Shown: in pieces, positions 1-5,396 of the stretch
Numbering within the stretch: the stretch's first letter is position 1
Layout of the letters: the number at the start of each line of letters is the position of its first letter
Source of the DNA: Oscillospiraceae bacterium
Lineage (GTDB): Bacteria > Bacillota > Clostridia > Oscillospirales > Ruminococcaceae
NCBI GenBank assembly: GCA_014796735.1
Contig: JAAVIG010000069.1
Coordinates: forward strand, 1-6,427
Reading direction: 5' to 3'
Length of the DNA: 6,427 nucleotides
Position numbers and translations under genes: made by a program
Notes under the pieces: generated by a model
Told to the model about the DNA's origin: nothing
Seen by the model: only the letters and a program-made list of their open reading frames with translations
The model's database searches: none

Positions 1-1823
1 GCTTCGGCTGGCTGGCAATAATGGTGTATCAGGAAAACGCCGACAACTTTGTGTCCGACTTAAATAACGGGCGCGACACTCTCGATAATTTTTCCACCAT
101 TATCCCCGCAATGATAATTTTGTTTACCCTTACCGCTTTGCTTGTTCAGCTCAAGAAAAACTTTAACTTAGACTTAAGGAGAAACCGCACAAGACTGTTT
201 TCCGTTATCCTTATATCGGTAATCGCAAGCGAGGCTTTGTACAACACCGTGGGACAGATCTCCACCCAGGACACCGACATAACCTATTCCAATCATGACA
301 CCTATGTGGATTATATTCCGAAATTAAGAGAAACGGTAAACGAGATTAAGGAAAACGACGATGGCTTTTACCGTATCGAAAAGCTGTTCTTCCGTACCGT
401 AAACGACCCCTCGGCGGTTAATATGTACGGCCTTTCTCACAGCTCTTCAACCCTTAACGCAAAGCCAATTGAGCTGCTTAAGCGTCTCGGCTTTACCGCC
501 AGAAGCCACTACACCAGATACAGCGGCGCAACTCTTATCACCTCCAGCCTGTTCGGCGTTAAGTACGAGCTTTCCACCGACAATAACGAAACAAGCGAGG
601 TAAGGCGCGGCAAGCCAATATACGTGACCGAAAACGAGTACGCCATGCCTATATGCTATCTGAGCAGCACAAGAGTATTGGATCAGACTCTTACTCAATA
701 CGATCCCTTTACCGCTCAGACCGAGATGATAAATTCGATTATAGACGAAGATTATCTTTACTATACGAGAATTTACGATGTGGATCTTCGTACCGAAAAT
801 GTCACTCAAGGAAAGACTACCGACGGGCACCACAGCTTTAAGGTGGTGACCTCGGGCAGCACCGCAAGCCTTACCTACGATTTTACCGTTCCCAAATCGG
901 GAAAGCTTTATATGTATCTGCCATCCACATATGAAAGACAGGTTGACGTTTCCGTTAACGGAATTTCTCAGGGCAAATATTTTGAGGGCGACAACAACAA
1001 TATGAAGCTTATGGGCGAGTTTGAGGAGAATGAGGATGTCACCATTGTTCTGACCTTAGCCAAGAGCGACCTTTACTTCCGTGAGGCGGAATTTGCGGTA
1101 GTGAACGAGGATTCGGTAAGGTACGCTTTAAACGAGCTTAAGGAGCAGAACAAGGGCACAGTCTGCACAAAGCCTACCTCTACCTCCGTTAAAACGCAGG
1201 TAAACTGCGACGGGGAAAAGGTGCTGCTTACCACCATACCAAACGAAAAGGGTTGGAGCGTTTATGTTGACGGAGTCAAGACCGAGTATGTAGAGGTTTT
1301 GGAATCGCTTATTGCTGTACCTTTGTCACAGGGACAGCATACCGTTGAAATGAAATTCGTAACCGCGGGTTACCCTGCCGCTGTCATAATTACAATAGCG
1401 GGGATCATTATATTTATCGGAATAATAATTTTGTGGCTGAAACGCAATCCCGAAGACCGAGAGAAAAGAAAAGCACATTTAAGGTATATTTATTCGGGTG
1501 AAGCGGAAAAGGCGCTTATTGAAATGAAAAAAGCCGATCTTGCGGAAAGAAAAAGATTCAGGGAGCAGTCCGAGAAAAACGAGGAAGATGCTGACGATAG
1601 CGAAGATATTGACGATGTCGATGATAATAATTATATTGACGATGATGATTTTGACGGCGATGATGAATATTACGCAGAGCCTTACCAATATTTCGGCAGC
1701 GGCGGAGTAGAGATTGAGCTGATCGATGAAGACGATGAAGAAGAAAACGGGGAAGAAGAACAGAATTTGACGGAGGATATGGAAACCGAGACAGCTGAAA
1801 AGCCCGAGAATGAAAAGAAATAA
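1..1823 (+). CDS. YfhO-family membrane protein, C-terminal part (5' end outside window)
   Basis: The reading frame is open from the window edge (codons from base 3) with no stop before the first internal ATG at 21 and no ribosome binding site there, so this is the 3' part of a longer gene. Numbering from that ATG: hydrophobic segments at about 24-44 and 58-77, a large presumably extracytoplasmic region at about 80-445 containing the YfhO-like stretch GFYRIEKLF (115-123) and GLSHSSSTLN, and a last membrane helix at about 452-474. It then has a basic stretch (about 475-515) and a very acidic tail (518-600). YfhO proteins are polytopic GT-C-like membrane proteins; B. subtilis YfhO is linked to glycosylation of lipoteichoic acid. 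A similar role in decorating envelope polymers is inference here. The N-terminal membrane domain, where catalytic residues would lie, is outside the window. The acidic tail is not something I associate with the family core. An intrinsic terminator follows directly. Confidence 0.8.
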   Translation, partial: FGWLAIMVYQENADNFVSDLNNGRDTLDNFSTIIPAMIILFTLTALLVQLKKNFNLDLRRNRTRLFSVILISVIASEALYNTVGQISTQDTDITYSNHDTYVDYIPKLRETVNEIKENDDGFYRIEKLFFRTVNDPSAVNMYGLSHSSSTLNAKPIELLKRLGFTARSHYTRYSGATLITSSLFGVKYELSTDNNETSEVRRGKPIYVTENEYAMPICYLSSTRVLDQTLTQYDPFTAQTEMINSIIDEDYLYYTRIYDVDLRTENVTQGKTTDGHHSFKVVTSGSTASLTYDFTVPKSGKLYMYLPSTYERQVDVSVNGISQGKYFEGDNNNMKLMGEFEENEDVTIVLTLAKSDLYFREAEFAVVNEDSVRYALNELKEQNKGTVCTKPTSTSVKTQVNCDGEKVLLTTIPNEKGWSVYVDGVKTEYVEVLESLIAVPLSQGQHTVEMKFVTAGYPAAVIITIAGIIIFIGIIILWLKRNPEDREKRKAHLRYIYSGEAEKALIEMKKADLAERKRFREQSEKNEEDADDSEDIDDVDDNNYIDDDDFDGDDEYYAEPYQYFGSGGVEIELIDEDDEEENGEEEQNLTEDMETETAEKPENEKK

Positions 1824-1845
1824 ACAATTTTTCGCTTGATTTTTT

Positions 1846-1885
1846 GCAGGCTCTCCCCTTAGGGTGAGCCTGCCGAAAATTTTTT
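1846..1885 (+). terminator. Intrinsic terminator after the YfhO-family gene
   Basis: The 8-bp stem GCAGGCTC (1846-1853) pairs with GAGCCTGC (1866-1873). A T/T mismatch and three further C-G pairs follow inside, closed by a CTTA loop (1858-1861). AAAATTTTTT (1876-1885) follows the stem. The U-tract starts seven bases after the stem, slightly later than ideal, so termination may be partial. No convincing promoter lies between it and coaX, which leaves read-through as one way coaX could be transcribed. Confidence 0.8.
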
Positions 1886-1911
1886 GTACAGGAGAAAGGA
1901 CATGACGCAAG

Positions 1912-2685
1912 ATGATCTTGACAATCGACATAGGAAATACCAATATAGTTTTCGGAGTTTTTGACGAAGAAAAGCTTGTATTGGAATCCAGAATGGACAC
2001 AAACCGTCACCGCATGGCGGATCAGTACGCTATAACAATAGACCAGCTCCTTAAGCTTTACGGCATAAAGAGGGAGGAGATAACGGGGGCGATCATTTCC
2101 TCCGTTGTACCGCCCGTGTCGGATCAGCTGAAAATTTCCGTCAACCGAGTATTCGGAGTGACCCCTATCATGATAGGCGCGGGGATCAAAACGGGACTCA
2201 ACATTCTTATTGACGATCCCTCCACTCTCGGAGCGGACTTGGTCTGCGGCGCGGCGGCGGCAAAGGAGCTGTATTCCCTGCCCTGTATAGTTATAGATCT
2301 GGGGACTGCCACAAAGGTGTACGCGGTGGACAAAAACGGCGGCTTTATCGGCGGCGTTATTGCTCCCGGAATAAAAATTTCTCTCGAAGCGTTAACGGGG
2401 AGAACTATGTCATTGCCTATGATAAGCCTTGACGGAGGCGCGCCCGTTATCGGTACGAACACGATCGACTGCATGCGCTCGGGTGTGCTGAACGGTCACG
2501 CTGGTATGCTGGACAGCTTTATTGAAAAGTTTCAGCAGCAGCTGGGACCGTCGTCGGTGGTTGCTACGGGCGGATTCAGCACCGTTATTAAAGAGTACTG
2601 CAAGTGTGATTTTGAGGTGGATCAGGAGCTTTTGCTTAAGGGACTCAGGTTTATTTATGAAAGGAATGTAAAAAAAGAGAAGTAA
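1912..2685 (+). CDS. coaX: Type III pantothenate kinase
   Basis: Cytoplasmic enzyme that phosphorylates pantothenate with ATP to 4'-phosphopantothenate, the first committed step of coenzyme A synthesis. The 257-residue product has the usual family length and all main ASKHA-fold motifs: D6-IGNTN (phosphate 1), GADL at 107-110 carrying the presumed catalytic Asp109, DLGTATK at 129-135 (phosphate 2; Asp129 is the expected monovalent-cation ligand), GGVIAPGI at 147-154, MRSGVLNGHAG near 188-198 and VATGGFS near 222-228. Family knowledge: type III kinases need a monovalent cation such as K+ and are not feedback-inhibited by CoA. The start at 1912 gives the canonical MILTIDIGNTN beginning; AAGGA (1896-1900) lies 11 bases upstream. 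An out-of-frame ATG at 1902 sits closer to the GGAG but gives only 20 codons. One oddity is Leu110, where many homologues have Arg after the catalytic Asp. A possible vitamin-transporter gene follows 314 bases downstream. Confidence 0.97.
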   Translation: MILTIDIGNTNIVFGVFDEEKLVLESRMDTNRHRMADQYAITIDQLLKLYGIKREEITGAIISSVVPPVSDQLKISVNRVFGVTPIMIGAGIKTGLNILIDDPSTLGADLVCGAAAAKELYSLPCIVIDLGTATKVYAVDKNGGFIGGVIAPGIKISLEALTGRTMSLPMISLDGGAPVIGTNTIDCMRSGVLNGHAGMLDSFIEKFQQQLGPSSVVATGGFSTVIKEYCKCDFEVDQELLLKGLRFIYERNVKKEK

Positions 2686-2703
2686 AGAATTATGACCGCT
2701 GTT

Positions 2704-2791
2704 TGGGCATGTTGGTTCATTACGCGAAGTTGTTTTAATTTTAATTTGAGGGTAACGGCTTATGCCGTAAATATAAAACCCTGTCCGAGGC
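2704..2791 (+). repeat. Intergenic direct repeat, copy A (88 bp)
   Basis: Aligns with copy B 172 bases downstream at about 87% identity (roughly eight substitutions and three single-base gaps). It contains a nested potential hairpin: outer arms AGGGT (2749-2753) and ACCCT (2778-2782), inner arms ACGGC (2755-2759) and GCCGT (2764-2768) around a TTAT loop. Similarity may begin about ten bases earlier (ACCG near 2694). It lies between coaX and the transporter gene and does not look coding. Function unknown; it could be one member of a dispersed genomic repeat. Confidence 0.85.
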
Positions 2792-2794
2792 TAA

Positions 2795-2819
2795 GAGACT
2801 TCCGCAAAGCGGAAGTCTC
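2795..2819. repeat. Perfect 11-bp inverted repeat with 3-base loop
   Basis: GAGACTTCCGC (2795-2805) and GCGGAAGTCTC (2809-2819) are exact reverse complements around AAA. It would form a very stable hairpin in RNA or single-stranded DNA. The bases after it are CGCCCA, with no T-run, so it is not a standard intrinsic terminator, although it could block 3' exonucleases after coaX. It sits between the two direct repeat copies. Confidence 0.85.
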
Positions 2820-2821
2820 CC

Positions 2822-2880
2822 GCCCACTTCACTTTGCGGACGCCGTCCGCAATTTTGCTTCGCAAAACCGTTACGTGGGC
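2822..2880. repeat. Nested inverted-repeat cluster between the direct repeats
   Basis: Outer arms GCCCAC (2822-2827) and GTGGGC (2875-2880) enclose two adjacent hairpins: TTGCGGAC/GTCCGCAA (2834-2841 and 2845-2852, loop GCC) and TTTTGC/GCAAAA (2853-2858 and 2862-2867, loop TTC). The 3' outer arm overlaps the first bases of repeat copy B. The arrangement resembles a composite palindromic extragenic element. No gene or T-run terminator is visible in it. Confidence 0.7.
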
Positions 2881-2960
2881 ACGTTGGCTCATTGCGCGAA
2901 GTTAATTTAATTTTAATCTGAGGGTAACGGCTACGCCGTAAATATAAAGCCCTGCGAGGC
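2876..2960 (+). repeat. Intergenic direct repeat, copy B (85 bp)
   Basis: Second copy of the 2704-2791 repeat, ending 39 bases before the transporter start codon. Its inner hairpin arms ACGGC (2927-2931) and GCCGT (2935-2939) are unchanged while the loop differs (TAC, not TTAT). The outer helix AGGGT (2921-2925) with GCCCT (2949-2953) keeps pairing through a T-to-G wobble where copy A has T-A. Retained pairing despite sequence drift suggests that the fold matters, but two copies are weak evidence. Confidence 0.85.
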
Positions 2961-2999
2961 ACCCTTTGACATGAGGGGCTTCAGCAAAGGAGAAAAATT

Positions 3000-3608
3000 A
3001 TGTCAGAAAATGTAAAAATCAAAACAGAAGCACAGACACAAACGAAAAAGTTTAATGTAATTAAGCTTGTATCTATTGCTCTTTTGACGGCAATAGTAGC
3101 GGTGCTTCAAGTGCTGTCGGGAGTGATAATGTTCGGTCCCTTCAGCATCACCCTTGCTTTAACACCGATAGTAGTCGGCGCGGCACTGTACGGTTGGAAA
3201 GCGGGGGCGTGGTTAGGCTTGGTATTTGGAGCGGTAACGCTCACAAACGCCGGACTGTTCTTGGCGATAAACGCACCGGGAGCAATAGCGGTATGCCTTC
3301 TTAAGGGAGCATTGGCAGGCGCGGCGGCGGGCTGCGTTTATAAGCTGCTTGAAAGAAAAAATACTTATTTGGCAGTGATAGCCGCGGCCGTTGTTTGTCC
3401 CCTTGTAAATACAGGCGTATTTATTTTGGGCTGTCTGCTGTTTTTTATGGAAGCGATTACCATGTGGGCAGACGGAGGAAACGCGTTCGTGTTTATTTTC
3501 GTAGGTCTTATCGGAGTCAACTTCTTTGTGGAATTTGGAGTTAACCTTGTTTTAAGCCCGGCAGTTTTTAAGATAATACAGATAGGGAAAAAGCACTTTA
3601 AATTTTAA
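3000..3608 (+). CDS. ECF transporter S component (substrate-binding membrane subunit), possibly for pantothenate
   Basis: 202-residue integral membrane protein of the size and pattern of energy-coupling factor S components: a short polar N-terminus (1-20), then about six hydrophobic helices. The first helix carries ALLTA (27-31), matching the AxxxA motif that S components use to dock on the EcfT subunit. The segment LALTPIVVGAALYG (52-65) followed by KAGAWLGLVFG (67-77), and the late NFFVEFGVNLVLSPA, are typical of the vitamin-type S components. S components bind the vitamin and work with EcfA/A'/T, which are not in this window, so this would be a group II (shared-module) system. Pantothenate is suggested only by neighbouring coaX; another vitamin or precursor is possible. 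Start supported by AAGGAG at 2987-2992, seven bases upstream. Its upstream region holds the repeats described at 2704-2960; no clear promoter or known riboswitch was recognised. Confidence 0.85.
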   Translation: MSENVKIKTEAQTQTKKFNVIKLVSIALLTAIVAVLQVLSGVIMFGPFSITLALTPIVVGAALYGWKAGAWLGLVFGAVTLTNAGLFLAINAPGAIAVCLLKGALAGAAAGCVYKLLERKNTYLAVIAAAVVCPLVNTGVFILGCLLFFMEAITMWADGGNAFVFIFVGLIGVNFFVEFGVNLVLSPAVFKIIQIGKKHFKF

Positions 3609-3681
3609 TAACAGAGGAGACTGCTATTCCCGAAAAGCCGTTTTCAAATCGTATGCCCCCACGTTTAAAAGGAGACAAAAG

Positions 3682-4320
3682 ATGGTAGAACTGGAAAGAC
3701 TGCTGAATGAGGATCCCATTCAAGCGTTACCGATAGTTATAATTACGGCTTTGATTTATTGGTTTGTCAGAAAATCACGGCATAAGCGGAAATTTGGAGA
3801 TAATTTTAAAGAGATACGCAAAAAAGCACGGCTTAACGAAATAATAAGACTGCTTTTTGTATGCTATATAGCAGAGCTTATATGCTGTACTATGTTTCCG
3901 ACAGGATTTTGGTATTGGGTTTTTAACCTTTTCCCCGTACACCGCGATATTAAATTTGTAAGATGGAATTTTGTACCAACCTTGTGGGCGCATTTTGTGG
4001 AATATTCGGGAAAGCTGTTGGGCGAATTTCAATGGAAAAGGATTGTTTTGGATTTCGTACTTAACATAGTGCTTTACGTACCGCTTGGACTTGCTCTGCC
4101 GTTTGTCTGGAAACGTGCCGGTCTTGTAAAAACCGTTCTTGTCGGATTTGGCTGTACGCTGCTGGTTGAATTTATGCAGGCTTTTATATTCCGCGATCCC
4201 AACATAGACGATGTTATATGCAATACGTTGGGGGCAGCTTGCGGGTATTTATTGTATCTGATAATGAAAAAGATTTTCCCGAATTTTACCGAGAAATGTA
4301 AGACAAGGGCGGTATTATAA
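3682..4320 (+). CDS. VanZ-like family membrane protein
   Basis: 212-residue protein with about five predicted membrane segments (about 15-30, 53-76, 122-145, 150-170, 178-197) and a basic cytoplasmic loop between the first two (RKSRHKRK). The C-terminal half shows the VanZ-like signature: NIVLYVPLG (128-136) and EFMQAFIFR (163-171), followed by NIDDVICNTLG (174-184) with paired acidic residues and Asn181/Gly184. VanZ itself gives low-level teicoplanin resistance in enterococci, but most VanZ-like proteins in Clostridia have no known role, and no van genes are visible here. Start supported by GGAG at 3671-3674, seven bases upstream. The 73-base gap from the transporter gene has no recognisable promoter, so co-transcription with it is plausible. 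A strong terminator follows 22 bases after the stop codon. Confidence 0.88.
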   Translation: MVELERLLNEDPIQALPIVIITALIYWFVRKSRHKRKFGDNFKEIRKKARLNEIIRLLFVCYIAELICCTMFPTGFWYWVFNLFPVHRDIKFVRWNFVPTLWAHFVEYSGKLLGEFQWKRIVLDFVLNIVLYVPLGLALPFVWKRAGLVKTVLVGFGCTLLVEFMQAFIFRDPNIDDVICNTLGAACGYLLYLIMKKIFPNFTEKCKTRAVL

Positions 4321-4341
4321 GCTGAAGTGAATAGCATAAAC

Positions 4342-4373
4342 AAAGCCTGCTGCATTTTTGCGGCAGGCTTTTT
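4342..4373 (+). terminator. Intrinsic terminator after the vanZ-like gene
   Basis: The stem AAGCCTGCTGC (4343-4353) pairs with GCGGCAGGCTT (4360-4370), 11 bp including one G-T pair, around an ATTTTT loop. It runs straight into a T-run (4369-4373). This separates the coaX/transporter/vanZ side from the ribosomal protein operon. Confidence 0.92.
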
Positions 4374-4423
4374 AATCAGTGTTATTGAATTGGCGAAATC
4401 TATCGAAATCGGATAAGCAAAAA

Positions 4424-4451
4424 ATGACAAATTTGACGCTGTTGTTATAAT
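4424..4451 (+). promoter_or_regulatory. Possible upstream promoter (P1) of the S10 operon
   Basis: ATGACA (4424-4429), a 16-base spacer and a perfect TATAAT (4446-4451). The -35 box differs from consensus at one base. It would initiate near 4458 and read into the same leader as the stronger promoter downstream. The region is AT-rich, so a chance match is possible. Confidence 0.45.
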
Positions 4452-4519
4452 GCACAAAATTTGATTTAAAACTTGCCAAAAATTCTACATATCTTTTTTG
4501 GAAAAATTTTCGATTTTCC

Positions 4520-4548
4520 TTGTAATACGCCGCGACTTGTAGTATAAT
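4520..4548 (+). promoter_or_regulatory. Main predicted promoter (P2) of the S10 operon
   Basis: TTGTAA (4520-4525), a 17-base spacer and TATAAT (4543-4548), a near-consensus vegetative sigma-A promoter. Directly upstream (about 4493-4519) are A- and T-runs like an UP element, as expected for a heavily transcribed ribosomal protein operon. The start point would be close to 4555-4559, leaving a leader of about 350 nt before rpsJ. Confidence 0.75.
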
Positions 4549-4555
4549 AACTCTT

Positions 4556-4909
4556 GCACGACTGCGGACATCTTGTCCGCGTATGTGCGGCAACTGCTTG
4601 ATAATGCGTTGATGCCGAAGGTTGCGGTAATTTTTATCGGTAATTTCGGCGGAGTATGTCCGGTTTAAAATCGGGCGAAAGGGCGTATTTCAGCCGAATA
4701 GCTTGCCGCGATCCGCAGAAAATCGTTCGGGGAACGGGGAAGGACCTGCAAAAGCAGATACCCCCCATACTGTTTCCGCCGAACGCGTTTTATGGGATAC
4801 GGTGAAACACTCGGCAGCGTGTGCTTTACGGTTAAGCCAAAAATACGCTTAATCCACTGCATTTATGCAGATGCTTTCAAAACAATATTTCGGAAAGGAG
4901 TTTACGAAA
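4556..4909 (+). promoter_or_regulatory. Long, hairpin-rich 5' leader of the S10 operon
   Basis: About 350 nt without a credible gene. Visible local pairings: GCGGACA/TGTCCGC (4564-4570 with 4574-4580, loop TCT); GCCGAA (4614-4619) with TTCGGC (4645-4650); CGTTC/GAACG and CTGC/GCAG hairpins, with a GGGG run and a CCCC run that could pair around the second, near 4722-4770; TGTTTC with GAAACA enclosing about 4775-4808; GGTTAAGC/GCTTAATC (4830-4837 with 4847-4854, one G-T pair); CTGCA/TGCAG (4857-4861 with 4866-4870). None is followed by a U-tract, so it does not look like a transcription attenuator. I do not recognise a known riboswitch, T-box, 6S, SRP, RNase P or tmRNA signature. It could be an autogenous ribosomal protein binding leader; that is inference. 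Confidence 0.5.
4894..4900 (+). promoter_or_regulatory. Ribosome binding site that fixes the rpsJ GTG start
   Basis: AAAGGAG ends nine bases before GTG at 4910. The in-frame ATG at 4865 has no such site and lies inside the CTGCA/TGCAG hairpin, so GTG is chosen. Confidence 0.85.
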
Positions 4910-5221
4910 GTGGCAGTTAAGGAAAAGGTTCGCGTTAAGGTAAAGGGCTATGACCATACTGTTGTTGACGCAGCGGCGGCAAAGATTGTTGATACCGCTA
5001 AGCGTACAGGTTCAAGAGTAGCCGGTCCCGTGCCCCTTCCCACCGACAAGGAAGTTGTTACCATTCTCCGTGCCGTACACAAGTACAAGGACAGCCGTGA
5101 ACAGTTCGAGCAGAGAACCCACAAGCGTCTTATCGATGTTATCAGACCCACCAATAAGACAATTGAAGCTCTTCAGAGCCTCGAGCTTCCCGCAGGCGTT
5201 GAAATTTCAATGGACATCTGA
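4910..5221 (+). CDS. rpsJ: 30S ribosomal protein S10 (NusE)
   Basis: S10 sits in the head of the small ribosomal subunit, and as NusE it also takes part in transcription antitermination and transcription-translation coupling. With the GTG start the product has 103 residues, matching the usual length of about 102, and begins (M)AVKEKVRVKVKGYDH. Family motifs are complete: AKRTGSRVAGPVPLPT (residues about 28-43), then KYKDSREQFEQRTHKRLID (about 57-75) and LELPAGVEISMDI at the end. First gene of the S10 cluster, in the usual order rpsJ-rplC-rplD, but the 175-base gap to rplC is unusually long. Transcribed from the predicted promoters at 4424-4548 through a long leader. Confidence 0.98.
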   Translation: MAVKEKVRVKVKGYDHTVVDAAAAKIVDTAKRTGSRVAGPVPLPTDKEVVTILRAVHKYKDSREQFEQRTHKRLIDVIRPTNKTIEALQSLELPAGVEISMDI

Positions 5222-5282
5222 CCTCACGAAATTTCAAGAATGTGTTAAGTAAGCGGTAAAAAAAGAGGTTTCATATTCCTTA

Positions 5283-5288
5283 TATAAT
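5283..5288 (+). promoter_or_regulatory. Isolated -10-like TATAAT between rpsJ and rplC
   Basis: A perfect TATAAT lies in an AT-rich stretch, but the expected -35 region (about 5259-5266) reads only as A-rich with no TTGACA-like hexamer, and there is no TG extension. It could be a weak internal promoter feeding rplC onward, or chance. Confidence 0.25.
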
Positions 5289-5321
5289 AAGAGTATTGAA
5301 AAATCAAGCCGTTTACCTCTA

Positions 5322-5367
5322 ACCAAGGCAGATACGCTGCACTTGGTCAAGTTGTCGGAAAGGCAAC
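5322..5367 (+). promoter_or_regulatory. Two adjacent hairpins in the rplC leader
   Basis: First hairpin: ACCAAG-GCAG (5322-5331) pairs with CTGC and CTTGGT (5337-5340, 5342-5347), ten base pairs with one bulged A at 5341 and loop ATACG. Second hairpin: GTTGTC (5351-5356) pairs with GGCAAC (5362-5367), one G-T pair, loop GGAAA. They end 15 bases before the rplC ribosome binding site. A bulged stem next to a small purine-rich loop is the sort of shape ribosomal proteins bind, but no specific known site was recognised. Confidence 0.55.
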
Positions 5368-5381
5368 CAATAACCAATGGA

Positions 5382-5389
5382 AGGAAAGG
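5382..5389 (+). promoter_or_regulatory. Ribosome binding site that fixes the rplC start
   Basis: AGGAAAGG ends seven bases before ATG at 5397. An in-frame TTG at 5343 would add 18 residues that are absent from L3 proteins; it lies inside a hairpin and has no binding site. Confidence 0.85.
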
Positions 5390-5396
5390 TCAACAA

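Noticed and set aside
447..833. Open frames on the minus strand opposite the YfhO-family gene (also 1479-2010)
   Set aside because: They are shadows of the coding strand, with no ribosome binding sites and low-complexity or unrecognisable products.
1902..1964. 20-codon frame (MTQDDLDN...) overlapping the coaX start, better spaced from the GGAG at 1891
   Set aside because: It ends quickly inside coaX in another frame and the peptide shows no features. The coaX start at 1912 matches the family N-terminus and has its own AAGGA.
2692..2910. 72-codon open frame on the + strand between coaX and the transporter gene
   Set aside because: It is only a translation through the direct repeat and hairpin cluster, has no ribosome binding site and resembles no protein family.
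2704..2999. Known riboswitch (TPP, THF, cobalamin or FMN) upstream of the ECF gene
   Set aside because: None of the conserved core sequences of these classes could be found. CTGAGG in copy B is only a superficial match to the TPP element.
3653..3688. Short frame MPPRLKGDKRW just before the vanZ-like gene
   Set aside because: 11 codons overlapping the vanZ-like start in another frame, with no ribosome binding site of its own.
4612..4668. 18-residue hydrophobic peptide frame (MPKVAVIFIG...) in the S10 leader
   Set aside because: It has no ribosome binding site and overlaps the GCCGAA/TTCGGC stem.
4656..4805. 49-codon frame (MSGLKSGERAYF...) inside the S10 leader
   Set aside because: Its GGAG is only one base from the ATG, no family is recognised, and the region is full of RNA-like stems. 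The opposite-strand frame at 4665-4862 is likewise unsupported.
4865..4909. N-terminal extension of S10 from the ATG at 4865
   Set aside because: It would add 15 residues absent from S10 proteins. The strong AAAGGAG at 4894-4900 points to GTG 4910.
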